64,000 bases of DNA from contig CAYFOM010000006.1 of NCBI GenBank assembly GCA_964344765.1, positions 62,001 through 126,000 on the forward strand. Reading direction: 5' to 3'. Source of the stretch: JACNIZ01 sp964344765. Lineage in GTDB: Bacteria > Planctomycetota > UBA1135. How positions within the stretch are numbered: position 1 is the first letter of the stretch; every line of letters begins with the position of its first letter. Positions 32,161-40,949 of this stretch are shown here, in pieces. The position numbers and the translations under genes were made by a program. The notes beneath the pieces were generated by a model that did not search any database, was not told the DNA's origin, and worked only from the letters and a program-made list of their open reading frames with translations.

Positions 32161-33903
32161 ATGACCGTCACCGCGAGATTGCTTCTCATCCTGCTCAGCT
32201 TGGTACTGCTGCCGGCGACCGCATGTCAGGGCCCGACGCCGGAATTGTCGCGGGCCACCGGGGCACGGGCGGCTGCAACGGCGGACACTGCAACCGGAAT
32301 TTTGGGTGCTGTGGCGTCGTCAGAGGCAAATGCGACATACGCCGGGACTCAAATGTTGGAACGCGGCGGCAATGCGGTGGACGCGGCGATTGCCACCGGT
32401 TTTGCTCTGGCCGTAACCTATCCGGCTGCCGGGAATTTGGGCGGCGGCGGCTTCATGATTTATCGTTCGCCGCATGGCCCGTCGTGGTTTTTGGACTTCC
32501 GCGAGGTCGCGCCATTGGCTGCCCATCGCGATGTTTATTTGGACGTGGCCGGCAATCCGATTGCCGATCAAAGCACTATGGGTTGGAAAGCGGCCGGCGT
32601 TCCCGGATCGGTTTTCGGCATGTGGCGCGCCCATCAAGAGTGGGGCAGCCTACCGTGGAAGCGATTGCTGCAACCGGCGATTCATTTGGCGCAAACCGGT
32701 TTTCATATCAACCAGTTTGAAGCCGACCTGCTGAACAAATACAACCTCAAGCTGATCCACGACAAGATGGCGGCGTCGATTTTGGCGCCCACCGATCGCG
32801 GAGTTTGGAAGGAGGGCGACTTGTTGGTTCAGCCCGAGCTTGCTGCAACGCTGCGTGCCATTGCCGAGCAAGGTGAAGAAGCATTTCGCTCGGGACCGAT
32901 CGTCGATTCCACCATTGCCGCGAGTGAAGCTGGCGGTGGATTGTTAAGCCATCAAGACTTCGCCGATTACCAGCCGGTGATGCGCGATGTATTAACCGTA
33001 GACTTCAAAGGCGTCGAAATCTTGACGGCAACACCTCCCTCCAGCGGCGGTGTATTTTTGTTCCAAACTTTGGAATACTTGCGCCGTCATCCGCTGAAGG
33101 AGTGGGGCTTCCACGACCCGCGCACCGTGCAAATCATCGGTGAATCCACAGCAGCGGCGTTCCGTGTTCGCAATCGTTGGCTGGGGGATCCGGCCGGGTT
33201 GGATTACCACTACCAAGAGCTGCTCGACCCGCGGTTTTTGAATGAAACCAATTACAAGCTGAGCCCGCATAAGTACACCGCGCCCGATCGCAGCCTGCCG
33301 GAACCTCCGATCGAAAGCGCCGAAACCACGCACTATTCGGTAGTCGATGCAGAAGGCGGCGCGGTGGCCGTAACGACGACGTTAAACGGCGCTTACGGTG
33401 CCAAAGTCATGGCGCCCGGCGGCTTCTTGATGAACAACGAGATGGATGACTTCGCCACCGCACCTGGGCAGGCGAATCAGTTCGGTTTGGTTCAGCAGGA
33501 GTACAACGCAGTTCATGCCGGACGGCGTCCGCTGAGCTCGATGAGCCCGGTGATTGTGGTCAAAGATGGACAAGTCGATGCGGTCATCGGTTCGCCGGGC
33601 GGTCCGACCATTTTGACCACGGTGCTGCAGGTGATTTTGAACCGTTACGTGTTTGAATTCGCGCCGGAGAAGGCGGTCAGCGCACCGCGATTCCACCGTC
33701 AAGATCGTCCCGCCACGTTGCGCTTTGAAAGCGGGCGCTTAGGTCGACCGACGGTGAAAGCACTGCAAAAGCTCGGTCAGCCGACCAAGGTTCGCGGATC
33801 GATTGGCGACGTCAACGCGATCTTCCGCGACGGCGGCGAATGGGCCGCTGTTGCCGATCCACGCCGCGAAGGCTTGGGCATGGTGTTGGGCGGTTCGGAG
33901 TAA
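32161..33903 (+). CDS. ggt: Gamma-glutamyltransferase, exported
   Basis: 580 residues. This Ntn-hydrolase cleaves the gamma-glutamyl bond of glutathione and related compounds in the periplasm. A signal segment ends LPATAC (Cys22), which may be a weak lipobox. The autocleavage site and nucleophile Thr389 are in ETTHYSV, followed by AVAVTTTLNGAYG; GSPGGPTI and LSSMSP near the C-terminus match the glutamate-binding loops, and GGNAVDAAIATGFALAV and GGGGF near the N-terminus fit the large subunit. Full length. Together with the peptidase gene upstream it suggests extracellular peptide or glutathione scavenging. Confidence 0.92.
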   Translation: MTVTARLLLILLSLVLLPATACQGPTPELSRATGARAAATADTATGILGAVASSEANATYAGTQMLERGGNAVDAAIATGFALAVTYPAAGNLGGGGFMIYRSPHGPSWFLDFREVAPLAAHRDVYLDVAGNPIADQSTMGWKAAGVPGSVFGMWRAHQEWGSLPWKRLLQPAIHLAQTGFHINQFEADLLNKYNLKLIHDKMAASILAPTDRGVWKEGDLLVQPELAATLRAIAEQGEEAFRSGPIVDSTIAASEAGGGLLSHQDFADYQPVMRDVLTVDFKGVEILTATPPSSGGVFLFQTLEYLRRHPLKEWGFHDPRTVQIIGESTAAAFRVRNRWLGDPAGLDYHYQELLDPRFLNETNYKLSPHKYTAPDRSLPEPPIESAETTHYSVVDAEGGAVAVTTTLNGAYGAKVMAPGGFLMNNEMDDFATAPGQANQFGLVQQEYNAVHAGRRPLSSMSPVIVVKDGQVDAVIGSPGGPTILTTVLQVILNRYVFEFAPEKAVSAPRFHRQDRPATLRFESGRLGRPTVKALQKLGQPTKVRGSIGDVNAIFRDGGEWAAVADPRREGLGMVLGGSE

Positions 33904-33944
33904 CCGCGCAACACCAGCAATTCGCGCGGACCACACCAGCCGCA

Positions 33945-34856
33945 CTAAGCGGCGAAGAAACTCAGCGGCGGACACCAGTAGTAGTTGCCGCTGATCGGTC
34001 CGGTGAATTCAAACAGCGCGTCGACGATTTGATCGTTGACGCCGAGCATGTTGCGCGCCAGCGCTTCAAAAGCGTCGAAGCTGGCGCCGAAGGAAACGAA
34101 CATCAAACCGGCTTCGGCACCTTCCATCCATGGCATCGAGCGGCGCACGACAAATGCTTCCGGATCAAAGGCTTCTTGAGCGGTGCGCTTGACGTGCGCG
34201 GATTCCGGTGCATCGTCCAACTCTTCGTTGTCACTGCGCCGACGGCCGATGGTGAAGTCCTGCTCTTGTTGGGGCATGCCATCGAAACGATCGAAATCGT
34301 GCAGCCACTTTTGCACCGCGACGAAACTGGAACCGCACTCGCCGGATGAGACCAACGCCACCTTCTCGGCTTCTTCACCGGTGGGATTTTCGGTGCCGTC
34401 TTCGTAACCGGTGAGGTCGAGGCCGCCGCTGTAGGTGAAACCATCGGTGATTTCGGCCGGGGTGAAGCAGCGGTGGAATTGAGCGAGCAAGCGACGGCTT
34501 TGATGCACCAAGTCACCGCGATCCTCGGCGCGCAGCCACAGCCATAAATCGCCGTCGGTGGCCGGCATTTGGAATTGGGCGTGGCGCAGCTCGGGGTAGG
34601 GGCGCATGCCGTCGACGGTCAGGCCGAGCAGCTCGATCAGCTTCGGCCCCAAGCCGACGACCAGGCGGCCGTCTTTTAAGCCCAGGTCTGGTTCGGCGTC
34701 GTTGGAGAGAGCTTGAAGCAACTCACGAACCAACCCGGCGTTCGCATCGGCGCGCAAGGTCAAGCGCAGATAGCGTGCATGTGCCGTTAACGGCTGCAGA
34801 ATGCCGGGTTGTGCGAGTTGCGAAGCGGTGAGCGAAGTCGTGTCGGAGGAGTTCAT
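33945..34856 (-). CDS. DyP-type haem peroxidase
   Basis: 303 residues. The family hallmark GxxDG is GYEDG at 150-154 (Asp153 distal), the proximal haem ligand is His221 (SAHVKRT) and the distal Arg is in VVRRSMPW (about Arg239). LMFVSFGASFDAFEALARNMLG near the C-terminus is also typical. No Tat signal or encapsulin-targeting tail is apparent and no encapsulin gene is nearby, so it is probably cytoplasmic. It starts 11 bases after the end of the giant gene upstream, so both may be on one transcript. Convergent with ggt. Confidence 0.9.
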   Translation of the reverse strand: MNSSDTTSLTASQLAQPGILQPLTAHARYLRLTLRADANAGLVRELLQALSNDAEPDLGLKDGRLVVGLGPKLIELLGLTVDGMRPYPELRHAQFQMPATDGDLWLWLRAEDRGDLVHQSRRLLAQFHRCFTPAEITDGFTYSGGLDLTGYEDGTENPTGEEAEKVALVSSGECGSSFVAVQKWLHDFDRFDGMPQQEQDFTIGRRRSDNEELDDAPESAHVKRTAQEAFDPEAFVVRRSMPWMEGAEAGLMFVSFGASFDAFEALARNMLGVNDQIVDALFEFTGPISGNYYWCPPLSFFAA

Positions 34857-34867
34857 GAATGTGGGGC

Positions 34868-37800
34868 TCAGAGCCGCACTTCAATCACGTTGCCGCCGCC
34901 GACCAGATTGACATGGTGCTCCGAGGTGTCGCCGTCCAGGCTGACCTCGAGTTTATAAGGGCCTTCGGCGAAAGTTCCAAGGGTCCGTGTTCCATCGCTG
35001 CCGCCGGTGAAGAAACGCTCGATCATCGCGCCGCCGCCACCGCCATCCGACTTCAGGCGTTTGCCATCGCTATTGAACACGGTGACTGCAGCCGACGGCG
35101 CCGGCTTGCCGTTTTTGCCAATGATGCGAACTTGCATCGGCACGCCAGTGCGCAGACGGAATTCCAACTCGGCATCTTGGCCTGGTGCGATGGTGGCTTC
35201 TTTGCTTTCCAACGCATAGCCGCGCGCTTCAATCTGAATTTCCCAGCGCCCGGCGGGAATGCCTTGGATTTCGCCTTTGCCGTCCCAACCCCAGCCGCTC
35301 AAGTCGCCGGAACCCTCGGGTGCTTTGCCGCCATCGGCGGGAACCGCACGCAAGCGGAAGCCTTGCTGGAATTTTTCGCCGGAGTCATCAAACACTAGAA
35401 CGTTGACGCGACCGGCCTCGATCAGCTCGAAGGTGTCCATTTCACGCGTTTCATCCTCATCGAGGAAGAAGGAGCGCGACTCCAGTTTGCGATAGCTGAC
35501 GCCTTTGGCCTCACCTTGATCCGACCGACGGAACGAACGCCCTGCCGGTTCCAACACCAAGTGGTAGTCGCCCGGAGGCGCTCCTTCGATGCGGTACTGA
35601 CCGTGCTCGTCGGTAGTGGCCGAACGTCGACCGCCGGGGCCGCCGCCGCCGCCGAACATTGCCGATAATCCAGAAGGCCCATCTTCGCGCACCATGCTGA
35701 CGCGCACACCTTTGAGCGGAGTTTGGTTCGAGGCCGACACCACCTGACCGGTAACCACCGTTTCAGGGATGCGTAGGCCAACCCAGTCTTCAGGGATGTC
35801 GTCGACAAACAGGTCCAAAGCGCCGCGCCAATCCGACGATTCCACGTTCACCGAATATTCGCCCGGAGCAATGCTCTTGAATTCAAAGTTGCCGTTTTCA
35901 TCGGTACGCGCCGACGCCATGCGGAAGTCGAAGAAGCTGGCACCGCCCATTGACATTGCGGTTAGCGCGGCGTTCGGAACCGGCGCGCCAGCCTTTGTCA
36001 AAGTACCGGACAACTTGCAGCCACCCGCGGCCGGATCGACGATGTCTTGCTCGGTAATTTCGCCTTCGCTAACCGTCGTCGGCACCAACTTGCCGCCGGA
36101 CAAAATCGACGCAATATCGCCAGTGAACAACGACTCGTCATCCAACGCCGCCGAAATCAACATGTAGTTGCCGGGACGTAAGTGCTCGATCAAGTAAACG
36201 CCGCCTTCATCGGTGCCGCTTTGATGGAAGTCGCGCGAACCCGGTGAGAAAGCAATCACCATGCGCTGCGAAAGCGGCGTTCCATGGCGATCGGTCACGC
36301 GACCGGTAATGCCGCCGCCCGGCAGCAGTTCCAACTTGATCGGCCCGCGAACTTCGCCCTCTTGAATGGGCTCGATCTTCTTGCTATGCATGGAATAGTT
36401 CGACGCCATCACGTGCGCGAACTCGGAACCGGCTTCCACACCACGCAATTCGAAGCTACCGTCGTCTTTACTCAACGTGACTTGATTGCCTTCGGTGAAG
36501 CCTTGCGCCAACAACGCAAATCCGCCTTCATCGGTGTGGTCAACCGAAATCATCGCGCCGGAAACCGGATCACCGGTGTTCTTGTCGACAACAATGCCGG
36601 TCACCGTCGCGCCGATGCCCATCTTGATGACCACGTCCTTGGTAATCTCACCTTCAACCACGTCGACCATTTCGCGACCGGTTTCATAGCCTTCGGCGCG
36701 CACCTTCAAGCGATAGCGCCCAGGCGACAAACCCACCGCCTTAAACCGACCCTTGGGGTCGTCGACGAACTGCGAGTTTTTGAACTCGGCCATCGGCTGT
36801 ACCGAGGGAACCAAGATGAATTCATCTTCTCCCAACGCCGCTTGTAACTCAGGTCCGCCTATCGGCTGCTTTTCCGATTTCCCCGAATGCGCCGCGTGAT
36901 CGCCACTCTCCACGGCTTCGCCGATTTGCACCACACCGGGACGAATCTCAACCTCTTGACTGGCTTCTACCGCGCGCAAATCCGAACTGCGGCGATCACA
37001 CTGAAGAATGTAATACGAAACTGGCTCGGGCTGATCGCCAACCGTCACAACCTGGCCTTCAATCGCGCCCGGTCGCTGCATGATCAACACCGGCGTTTTG
37101 TCTTTCGGCATTTGGCGGAAACGGAAGTCAGCGGTCACATAACCTGTGGCCTCCACGCGAACGCGCGCACGATTCCACGCCGCCAATTCAAAGCGCCCTT
37201 TTGCATCAGTGGTCGAAGTCGTATCGGCCGGCAAAATTTCCGGCAACGCTTCCCGCGCCATCTCCAGCAAGAAGTTCATGCTGTTGCGGCGCGCGCCCTG
37301 CTCCAGCGCGTCGGTTTCAGGCACACTCATCAAGCTGACGACGGCATTCGGAATCGGTTCGCCCTTGGTATTCAACACCCGGCCAACCACTTCATTCTGC
37401 GTGTCAATGACGATGTCTTGCTCACTGCCGCTGACGCCAATGAGGTGCGTGCTAACCGGCCCGGAGCGTCCTTCATCCGACTGCGCGACCAGCAAGTACT
37501 GACCTTGCGGCAGTTGGTTGAAGTGGTAGTTGCCGCCGCCGTCACTTTGCGCAATCCATGCCGGCACATCGCGCAGCACCGGAACCACCATGCGCAAGTC
37601 CAACGGAATCGCGGCGACGTTGGCGTTACGTACCGGCTGTTCTTCGGTGTCCAAAACGCGACCGGAAAGCTGACCAATCTCGCTCAATTCCACGCGCACT
37701 TTTGCGGAAGTATTGCGTGCCGCCGGACCGAAGTCGGCAATGCCCGGATGCGTTGCACCATCAAAAGCACTCACTGCCAAAACCATTCCCGCCGGAACGG

Positions 37801-38518
37801 CTTCCACTTCAAAATTACCGCCGGCGTCGGTGAAGGTACGTTCCAAGAAAATGTCGCGACTGCGCACCGCTGAAACAATGAACTTCAAACCGGGGTTCAC
37901 CAACACTTCAGCGTTTGCCACCGGCGAACCGTGTTCATCAACCACCTGACCGGATAGCGAAGCCGCTGCATAAGTTTTAATGGTGACGCCGTTCTCGTTA
38001 TTCAAATCCGTCGTGCTCACGCGCATGCGCCCGCGCGAAAGCCGCATCTTTTTACGCGCCGTCAAATAAACCGATCGACCGGGCACGCCGCCCAAAGTAA
38101 AACGTCCGTCTTTATCGGTAAAGGCGGACGCGAGTGGATCCAGCGAAAGGGCCAGCGGCTTTTCGAGAATTTCAGCCGGGCTTTCAATGAAGTCGGCGAT
38201 GGGGAACGGCGAGCTGTATGCGCCAACCCAAGCGTTTTCGACCGGTTCGCCGTTTTCATCGACGACGATGCCATGCAAACCATGGCGTCCGAAACCCTTT
38301 TTCACCGGGCGGTTGGTGAACTCGGCCGGCGCGGCCACTGCTTCGCCGATTCGCGATGGTCCGCTGTCGGTCGGCGTGGCAGCCGGATCGTCTACCTGAG
38401 TCAGTTCCGGATCCTGCCAATCTGTATCCAATGGTTGCTCATTGTTTCCATCGTCGAGGATCGCCCACGCAATAATCGCGAGCAATGCAACCAGGAGTAG
38501 AGGGAGTAGGCGGCGCAT
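34868..38518 (-). CDS. Very large exported carboxypeptidase-regulatory-like repeat protein
   Basis: 1216 residues. An N-terminal hydrophobic segment (about 3-21, no clear cleavage site) anchors or exports it. The rest is a string of about ten beta-sandwich repeats of the CarboxypepD_reg/transthyretin type. Each has a variant of GxVxDxxGxPxxxAxV, then G.F.L..LPPG.Y.L, for example DENGEPVENAWVGA, DEHGSPVANAEVLV, NTKGEPIPNAVVSL and DRHGTPLSQRMVIAF. A glycine-rich stretch lies near 1045-1055. No enzyme domain is present. Such proteins act in adhesion or as scaffolds in related bacteria. TATGAT lies 5 bases before the ATG. Probably co-transcribed with the DyP peroxidase. Confidence 0.85.
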   Translation of the reverse strand: MRRLLPLLLVALLAIIAWAILDDGNNEQPLDTDWQDPELTQVDDPAATPTDSGPSRIGEAVAAPAEFTNRPVKKGFGRHGLHGIVVDENGEPVENAWVGAYSSPFPIADFIESPAEILEKPLALSLDPLASAFTDKDGRFTLGGVPGRSVYLTARKKMRLSRGRMRVSTTDLNNENGVTIKTYAAASLSGQVVDEHGSPVANAEVLVNPGLKFIVSAVRSRDIFLERTFTDAGGNFEVEAVPAGMVLAVSAFDGATHPGIADFGPAARNTSAKVRVELSEIGQLSGRVLDTEEQPVRNANVAAIPLDLRMVVPVLRDVPAWIAQSDGGGNYHFNQLPQGQYLLVAQSDEGRSGPVSTHLIGVSGSEQDIVIDTQNEVVGRVLNTKGEPIPNAVVSLMSVPETDALEQGARRNSMNFLLEMAREALPEILPADTTSTTDAKGRFELAAWNRARVRVEATGYVTADFRFRQMPKDKTPVLIMQRPGAIEGQVVTVGDQPEPVSYYILQCDRRSSDLRAVEASQEVEIRPGVVQIGEAVESGDHAAHSGKSEKQPIGGPELQAALGEDEFILVPSVQPMAEFKNSQFVDDPKGRFKAVGLSPGRYRLKVRAEGYETGREMVDVVEGEITKDVVIKMGIGATVTGIVVDKNTGDPVSGAMISVDHTDEGGFALLAQGFTEGNQVTLSKDDGSFELRGVEAGSEFAHVMASNYSMHSKKIEPIQEGEVRGPIKLELLPGGGITGRVTDRHGTPLSQRMVIAFSPGSRDFHQSGTDEGGVYLIEHLRPGNYMLISAALDDESLFTGDIASILSGGKLVPTTVSEGEITEQDIVDPAAGGCKLSGTLTKAGAPVPNAALTAMSMGGASFFDFRMASARTDENGNFEFKSIAPGEYSVNVESSDWRGALDLFVDDIPEDWVGLRIPETVVTGQVVSASNQTPLKGVRVSMVREDGPSGLSAMFGGGGGPGGRRSATTDEHGQYRIEGAPPGDYHLVLEPAGRSFRRSDQGEAKGVSYRKLESRSFFLDEDETREMDTFELIEAGRVNVLVFDDSGEKFQQGFRLRAVPADGGKAPEGSGDLSGWGWDGKGEIQGIPAGRWEIQIEARGYALESKEATIAPGQDAELEFRLRTGVPMQVRIIGKNGKPAPSAAVTVFNSDGKRLKSDGGGGGAMIERFFTGGSDGTRTLGTFAEGPYKLEVSLDGDTSEHHVNLVGGGNVIEVRL

Positions 38519-38523
38519 GCCGG

Positions 38524-38529
38524 ATCATA
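38524..38529 (-). promoter_or_regulatory. -10-like box (TATGAT) 5 bases before the 38518 start
   Basis: Near-consensus TATGAT on the minus strand, only 5 bases before the ATG. This leaves no room for a ribosome-binding site and suggests a leaderless transcript or a slightly downstream start. Confidence 0.35.
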
Positions 38530-38591
38530 CGCCCGATAAGCGCCGGCATTGGACACCTATTGCAACTTCCAAGCCAAGTCTTTTGTAACGA

Positions 38592-39635
38592 TTAGACCTC
38601 TAGCAGCGGCAGTTGGCTGTCTTGCTTCTTGGCGACCTCGGCGGCCAGCAAACCGGCAATGGTGCGGAAGGCTTTGCCGCCCTCGCTTTCCGGTTCGGCG
38701 ATCACCAACGGCACTCCTTCGTCGCCGCCGGTGCGCACCGCTGGGTTCAGCGGAATGGTGCCGAGGAAGGGGACTTCGTACTTTTCGGCCACGGCTTGAC
38801 CTCCGCCGCTGCCGAAAATTTCGCCGCTCATGTTTTCGACCACGCCGAGGATCGGGCACTTGACCTCTTTGCACATACCCATCGCGCGACGCACGTCGGT
38901 CAGTGAAACCTCTTGCGGCATGGTGACGACGACGGCACCGGTTAGCGGTACCAATTGTGCGAGCGAAATCTGCGCATCGCCGGTGCCGGGAGGCATGTCG
39001 ACCAGCAAGTAGTCGAGTTCATCCCACAGCACGTCTTGCAGGAACTGCTGCAGTGCGCGGTGCAGCATCGGCCCGCGCCACATCACCGGTTGTCCGTCTT
39101 CGACCAAGCTGCCGACCGAAATCATCTTCACGCCGTGCGCTTGCAGCGGCTTGATGTGCTTGCCGTCGCTGGTGCCGGTGGGCACGCCGGCCAAGCCGAG
39201 CATGACGGGAAGGTTTGGGCCGTAAATGTCGGCGTCGAGCAAGCCAACGCGCGCGCCGGTTTGCGCCAAGGCGACGGCGATGTTGACCGCGCAAGTGGAT
39301 TTACCCACTCCACCCTTACCCGACGTCACCGCAATCACGTTGCGCACGTTGCCGCCGAGTTGATTGCCGGCCGGCAGCGCGCTTTTGACTTTGGCGGTGA
39401 GGTTGACGGTGACCTGATCCACGCCTTCCACACTCATCGCCGCCGCTTCTGCTTGCGCTTTGAGCTCTTCCTTCACCGGGCATGCCGGCGTGGTCAGCTC
39501 GAGCGTGAACTTGGCGGCGCCGCCGCAAAATGCGAGGTCCTGAACAAAGCCCAAGGTGACGATGTCCTTGTGCAGATCCGGATCCTGAACTTGGCCGAGG
39601 GCGGCAAGGATTTGTTCTTTGATTTGGTCGGTCAT
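38592..39635 (-). CDS. Mrp/ApbC-type Fe-S carrier ATPase
   Basis: 347 residues. An N-terminal DUF59/MIP18-like domain (about 1-90, DPDLHKDIVTLGFV and Cys52 in TTPACPVKEEL) is followed by a deviant-Walker P-loop ATPase: SGKGGVGKS at 105-113, LLDADIYGPNLP, MPPGTGDAQ and the VTMPQEVSLTDVRRA segment. Mrp proteins move Fe-S clusters to target proteins. The CxxC pair that binds the bridging cluster in most members is absent: after ENMSG the sequence goes straight to EIFGSGGG. So cluster binding must differ from E. coli Mrp. Divergent from the queC fusion gene. Confidence 0.88.
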   Translation of the reverse strand: MTDQIKEQILAALGQVQDPDLHKDIVTLGFVQDLAFCGGAAKFTLELTTPACPVKEELKAQAEAAAMSVEGVDQVTVNLTAKVKSALPAGNQLGGNVRNVIAVTSGKGGVGKSTCAVNIAVALAQTGARVGLLDADIYGPNLPVMLGLAGVPTGTSDGKHIKPLQAHGVKMISVGSLVEDGQPVMWRGPMLHRALQQFLQDVLWDELDYLLVDMPPGTGDAQISLAQLVPLTGAVVVTMPQEVSLTDVRRAMGMCKEVKCPILGVVENMSGEIFGSGGGQAVAEKYEVPFLGTIPLNPAVRTGGDEGVPLVIAEPESEGGKAFRTIAGLLAAEVAKKQDSQLPLLEV

Positions 39636-39745
39636 GGCGGCGTGTGGTGAGCTTCGCGAGGCAGCCGTAAAGTAGGCCGTCCGGGGCAGAATTCAACCCG
39701 CATTGATGCGATTCGCCCCGTTGCTCGAACCCGCTTGTTAAGGCG

Positions 39746-40903
39746 TTGGCAACCACAGATTCTAAGAAAAAGAAGGCCGTCGTGCTGCTTTCAGGCGGCC
39801 TCGACTCGGCTACCGTTGCCGCGTGGCTGATCGAACGTGATTTCGATGTCATCGGCTTGACCATCGATTACGGCCAGCGCCATGCGGCTGAACTGCGGGC
39901 GGCGTCGACGGTGGCGGAAAAACTGGGTTTGAGCGAGCATTTGGTGCAGCGTCTGGACTTACGGGCGGTGGGCGGTTCGGCGCTGACCTCGGCCACCGAG
40001 GTGCCCAAATCCGACGACCCCCTGGCCGATGTCGCGGCTGACATCCCAGTCACCTACGTGCCGGCGCGCAACACCCTGTTTTTGTCGTTGGCGCTTGGGC
40101 TGGCCGAGGCGCGCGGCGCGCACGATCTGGGGATCGGCGTCAACGCGCTGGATTACTCCGGCTACCCCGATTGCCGCCCCGAATTCATCGACGCTTTCCG
40201 CCAGGTTGCCAATCTAGGCACGCGCGAAGGGGTGGAGGGGCGGCCGTTCACCTTCCACACGCCGCTGCAGGATCTGAGCAAGATGCAGATTTTGCAGTTG
40301 GCTTGTGAGTTGGGCGTGCCGATTGATGACACCTTGTCGTGTTACGACCCGGTAGTGCCTACTGCCGAGCCCGATGCCGTCGCAATTCCTTGTCGCCAAT
40401 GCGACGCCTGCCGGTTACGTCAGCGTGCCGAGGCGGAAATGGCGGCGTGGGATCCGTGTGAAATCGAAGTTGAAGTGCGCGAGGAGGTACCGGCGGCTGA
40501 GATCCACCAGGTGCGTCACCGCAATTTGCGTGAAGGCGAACCCTTTGAGGTCGCGGTTTACGGCATTGATGAGGATGCGGGCACTTACCACTTCCTTGGT
40601 TTGATCAACGGCGAGCCGATTGGCTGCGTGACTTTGATCGAGGAAGAGGGCGCAGGTGTGGGCATTCGCTTGCGCGGAATGGGGGTCGACCATTCGTTAC
40701 GCGGCCAGGGTGTGGGAACCAGCATTCTGCGAGTTGCGCAGCGCTGGGCCGCCGATCGCGGCACCGGCATTTGGTGCAACGCGCGAGTTGCTGCGATGGG
40801 GCTGTATGCGCGTTCGGGTTTCCGCCGGATCGGCGAAGAGTTCGACATCGAGCCCATCGGCCCGCACTACGTGATGGTGTGGCCCGGCCCGCCGAAGTAC
40901 TGA
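39746..40903 (+). CDS. queC: QueC (7-cyano-7-deazaguanine synthase) fused to a GNAT acetyltransferase
   Basis: 385 residues starting at TTG (39746), the first usable start after an in-frame TGA. QueC part (about 1-235) makes preQ0 for queuosine: PP-loop SGGLDS at 16-21, IDYGQRH, and the zinc site Cys199, Cys216, Cys219 and Cys222 (SCYDP, PCRQCDACR). The second part (about 250-385) is a GNAT domain: acetyl-CoA loop VDHSLRGQGVGTSIL (314-328) and YARSGFRRIGEEF (354-366). QueC alone is usually about 220-240 residues, so this is a true in-frame fusion with no stop or frameshift between. The acetylated substrate is unknown; no other queuosine gene is present in the window. Confidence 0.88.
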   Translation: MATTDSKKKKAVVLLSGGLDSATVAAWLIERDFDVIGLTIDYGQRHAAELRAASTVAEKLGLSEHLVQRLDLRAVGGSALTSATEVPKSDDPLADVAADIPVTYVPARNTLFLSLALGLAEARGAHDLGIGVNALDYSGYPDCRPEFIDAFRQVANLGTREGVEGRPFTFHTPLQDLSKMQILQLACELGVPIDDTLSCYDPVVPTAEPDAVAIPCRQCDACRLRQRAEAEMAAWDPCEIEVEVREEVPAAEIHQVRHRNLREGEPFEVAVYGIDEDAGTYHFLGLINGEPIGCVTLIEEEGAGVGIRLRGMGVDHSLRGQGVGTSILRVAQRWAADRGTGIWCNARVAAMGLYARSGFRRIGEEFDIEPIGPHYVMVWPGPPKY

Positions 40904-40937
40904 GCAGCGAAGGGGCGGAGCGCCTACCCCGCCACCG

Positions 40938-40943
40938 TAAAAT
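40938..40943 (+). promoter_or_regulatory. -10-like box (TAAAAT) 6 bases before mazG start
   Basis: TAAAAT-N6-ATG, identical in layout to the box at 5143. Supports leaderless transcription of mazG from a promoter inside the gap behind the queC fusion. Confidence 0.45.
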
Positions 40944-40949
40944 CCGGGC

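Noticed and set aside
33945..34856. DyP peroxidase as encapsulin cargo
   Set aside because: No encapsulin gene is nearby and the C-terminus has no typical targeting tail.
36284..37873. Two open frames (187 and 328 codons) on the plus strand within the large repeat gene
   Set aside because: Both are antisense to the 1216-residue gene, whose repeats are unmistakable, and have Arg/His-rich shadow composition.
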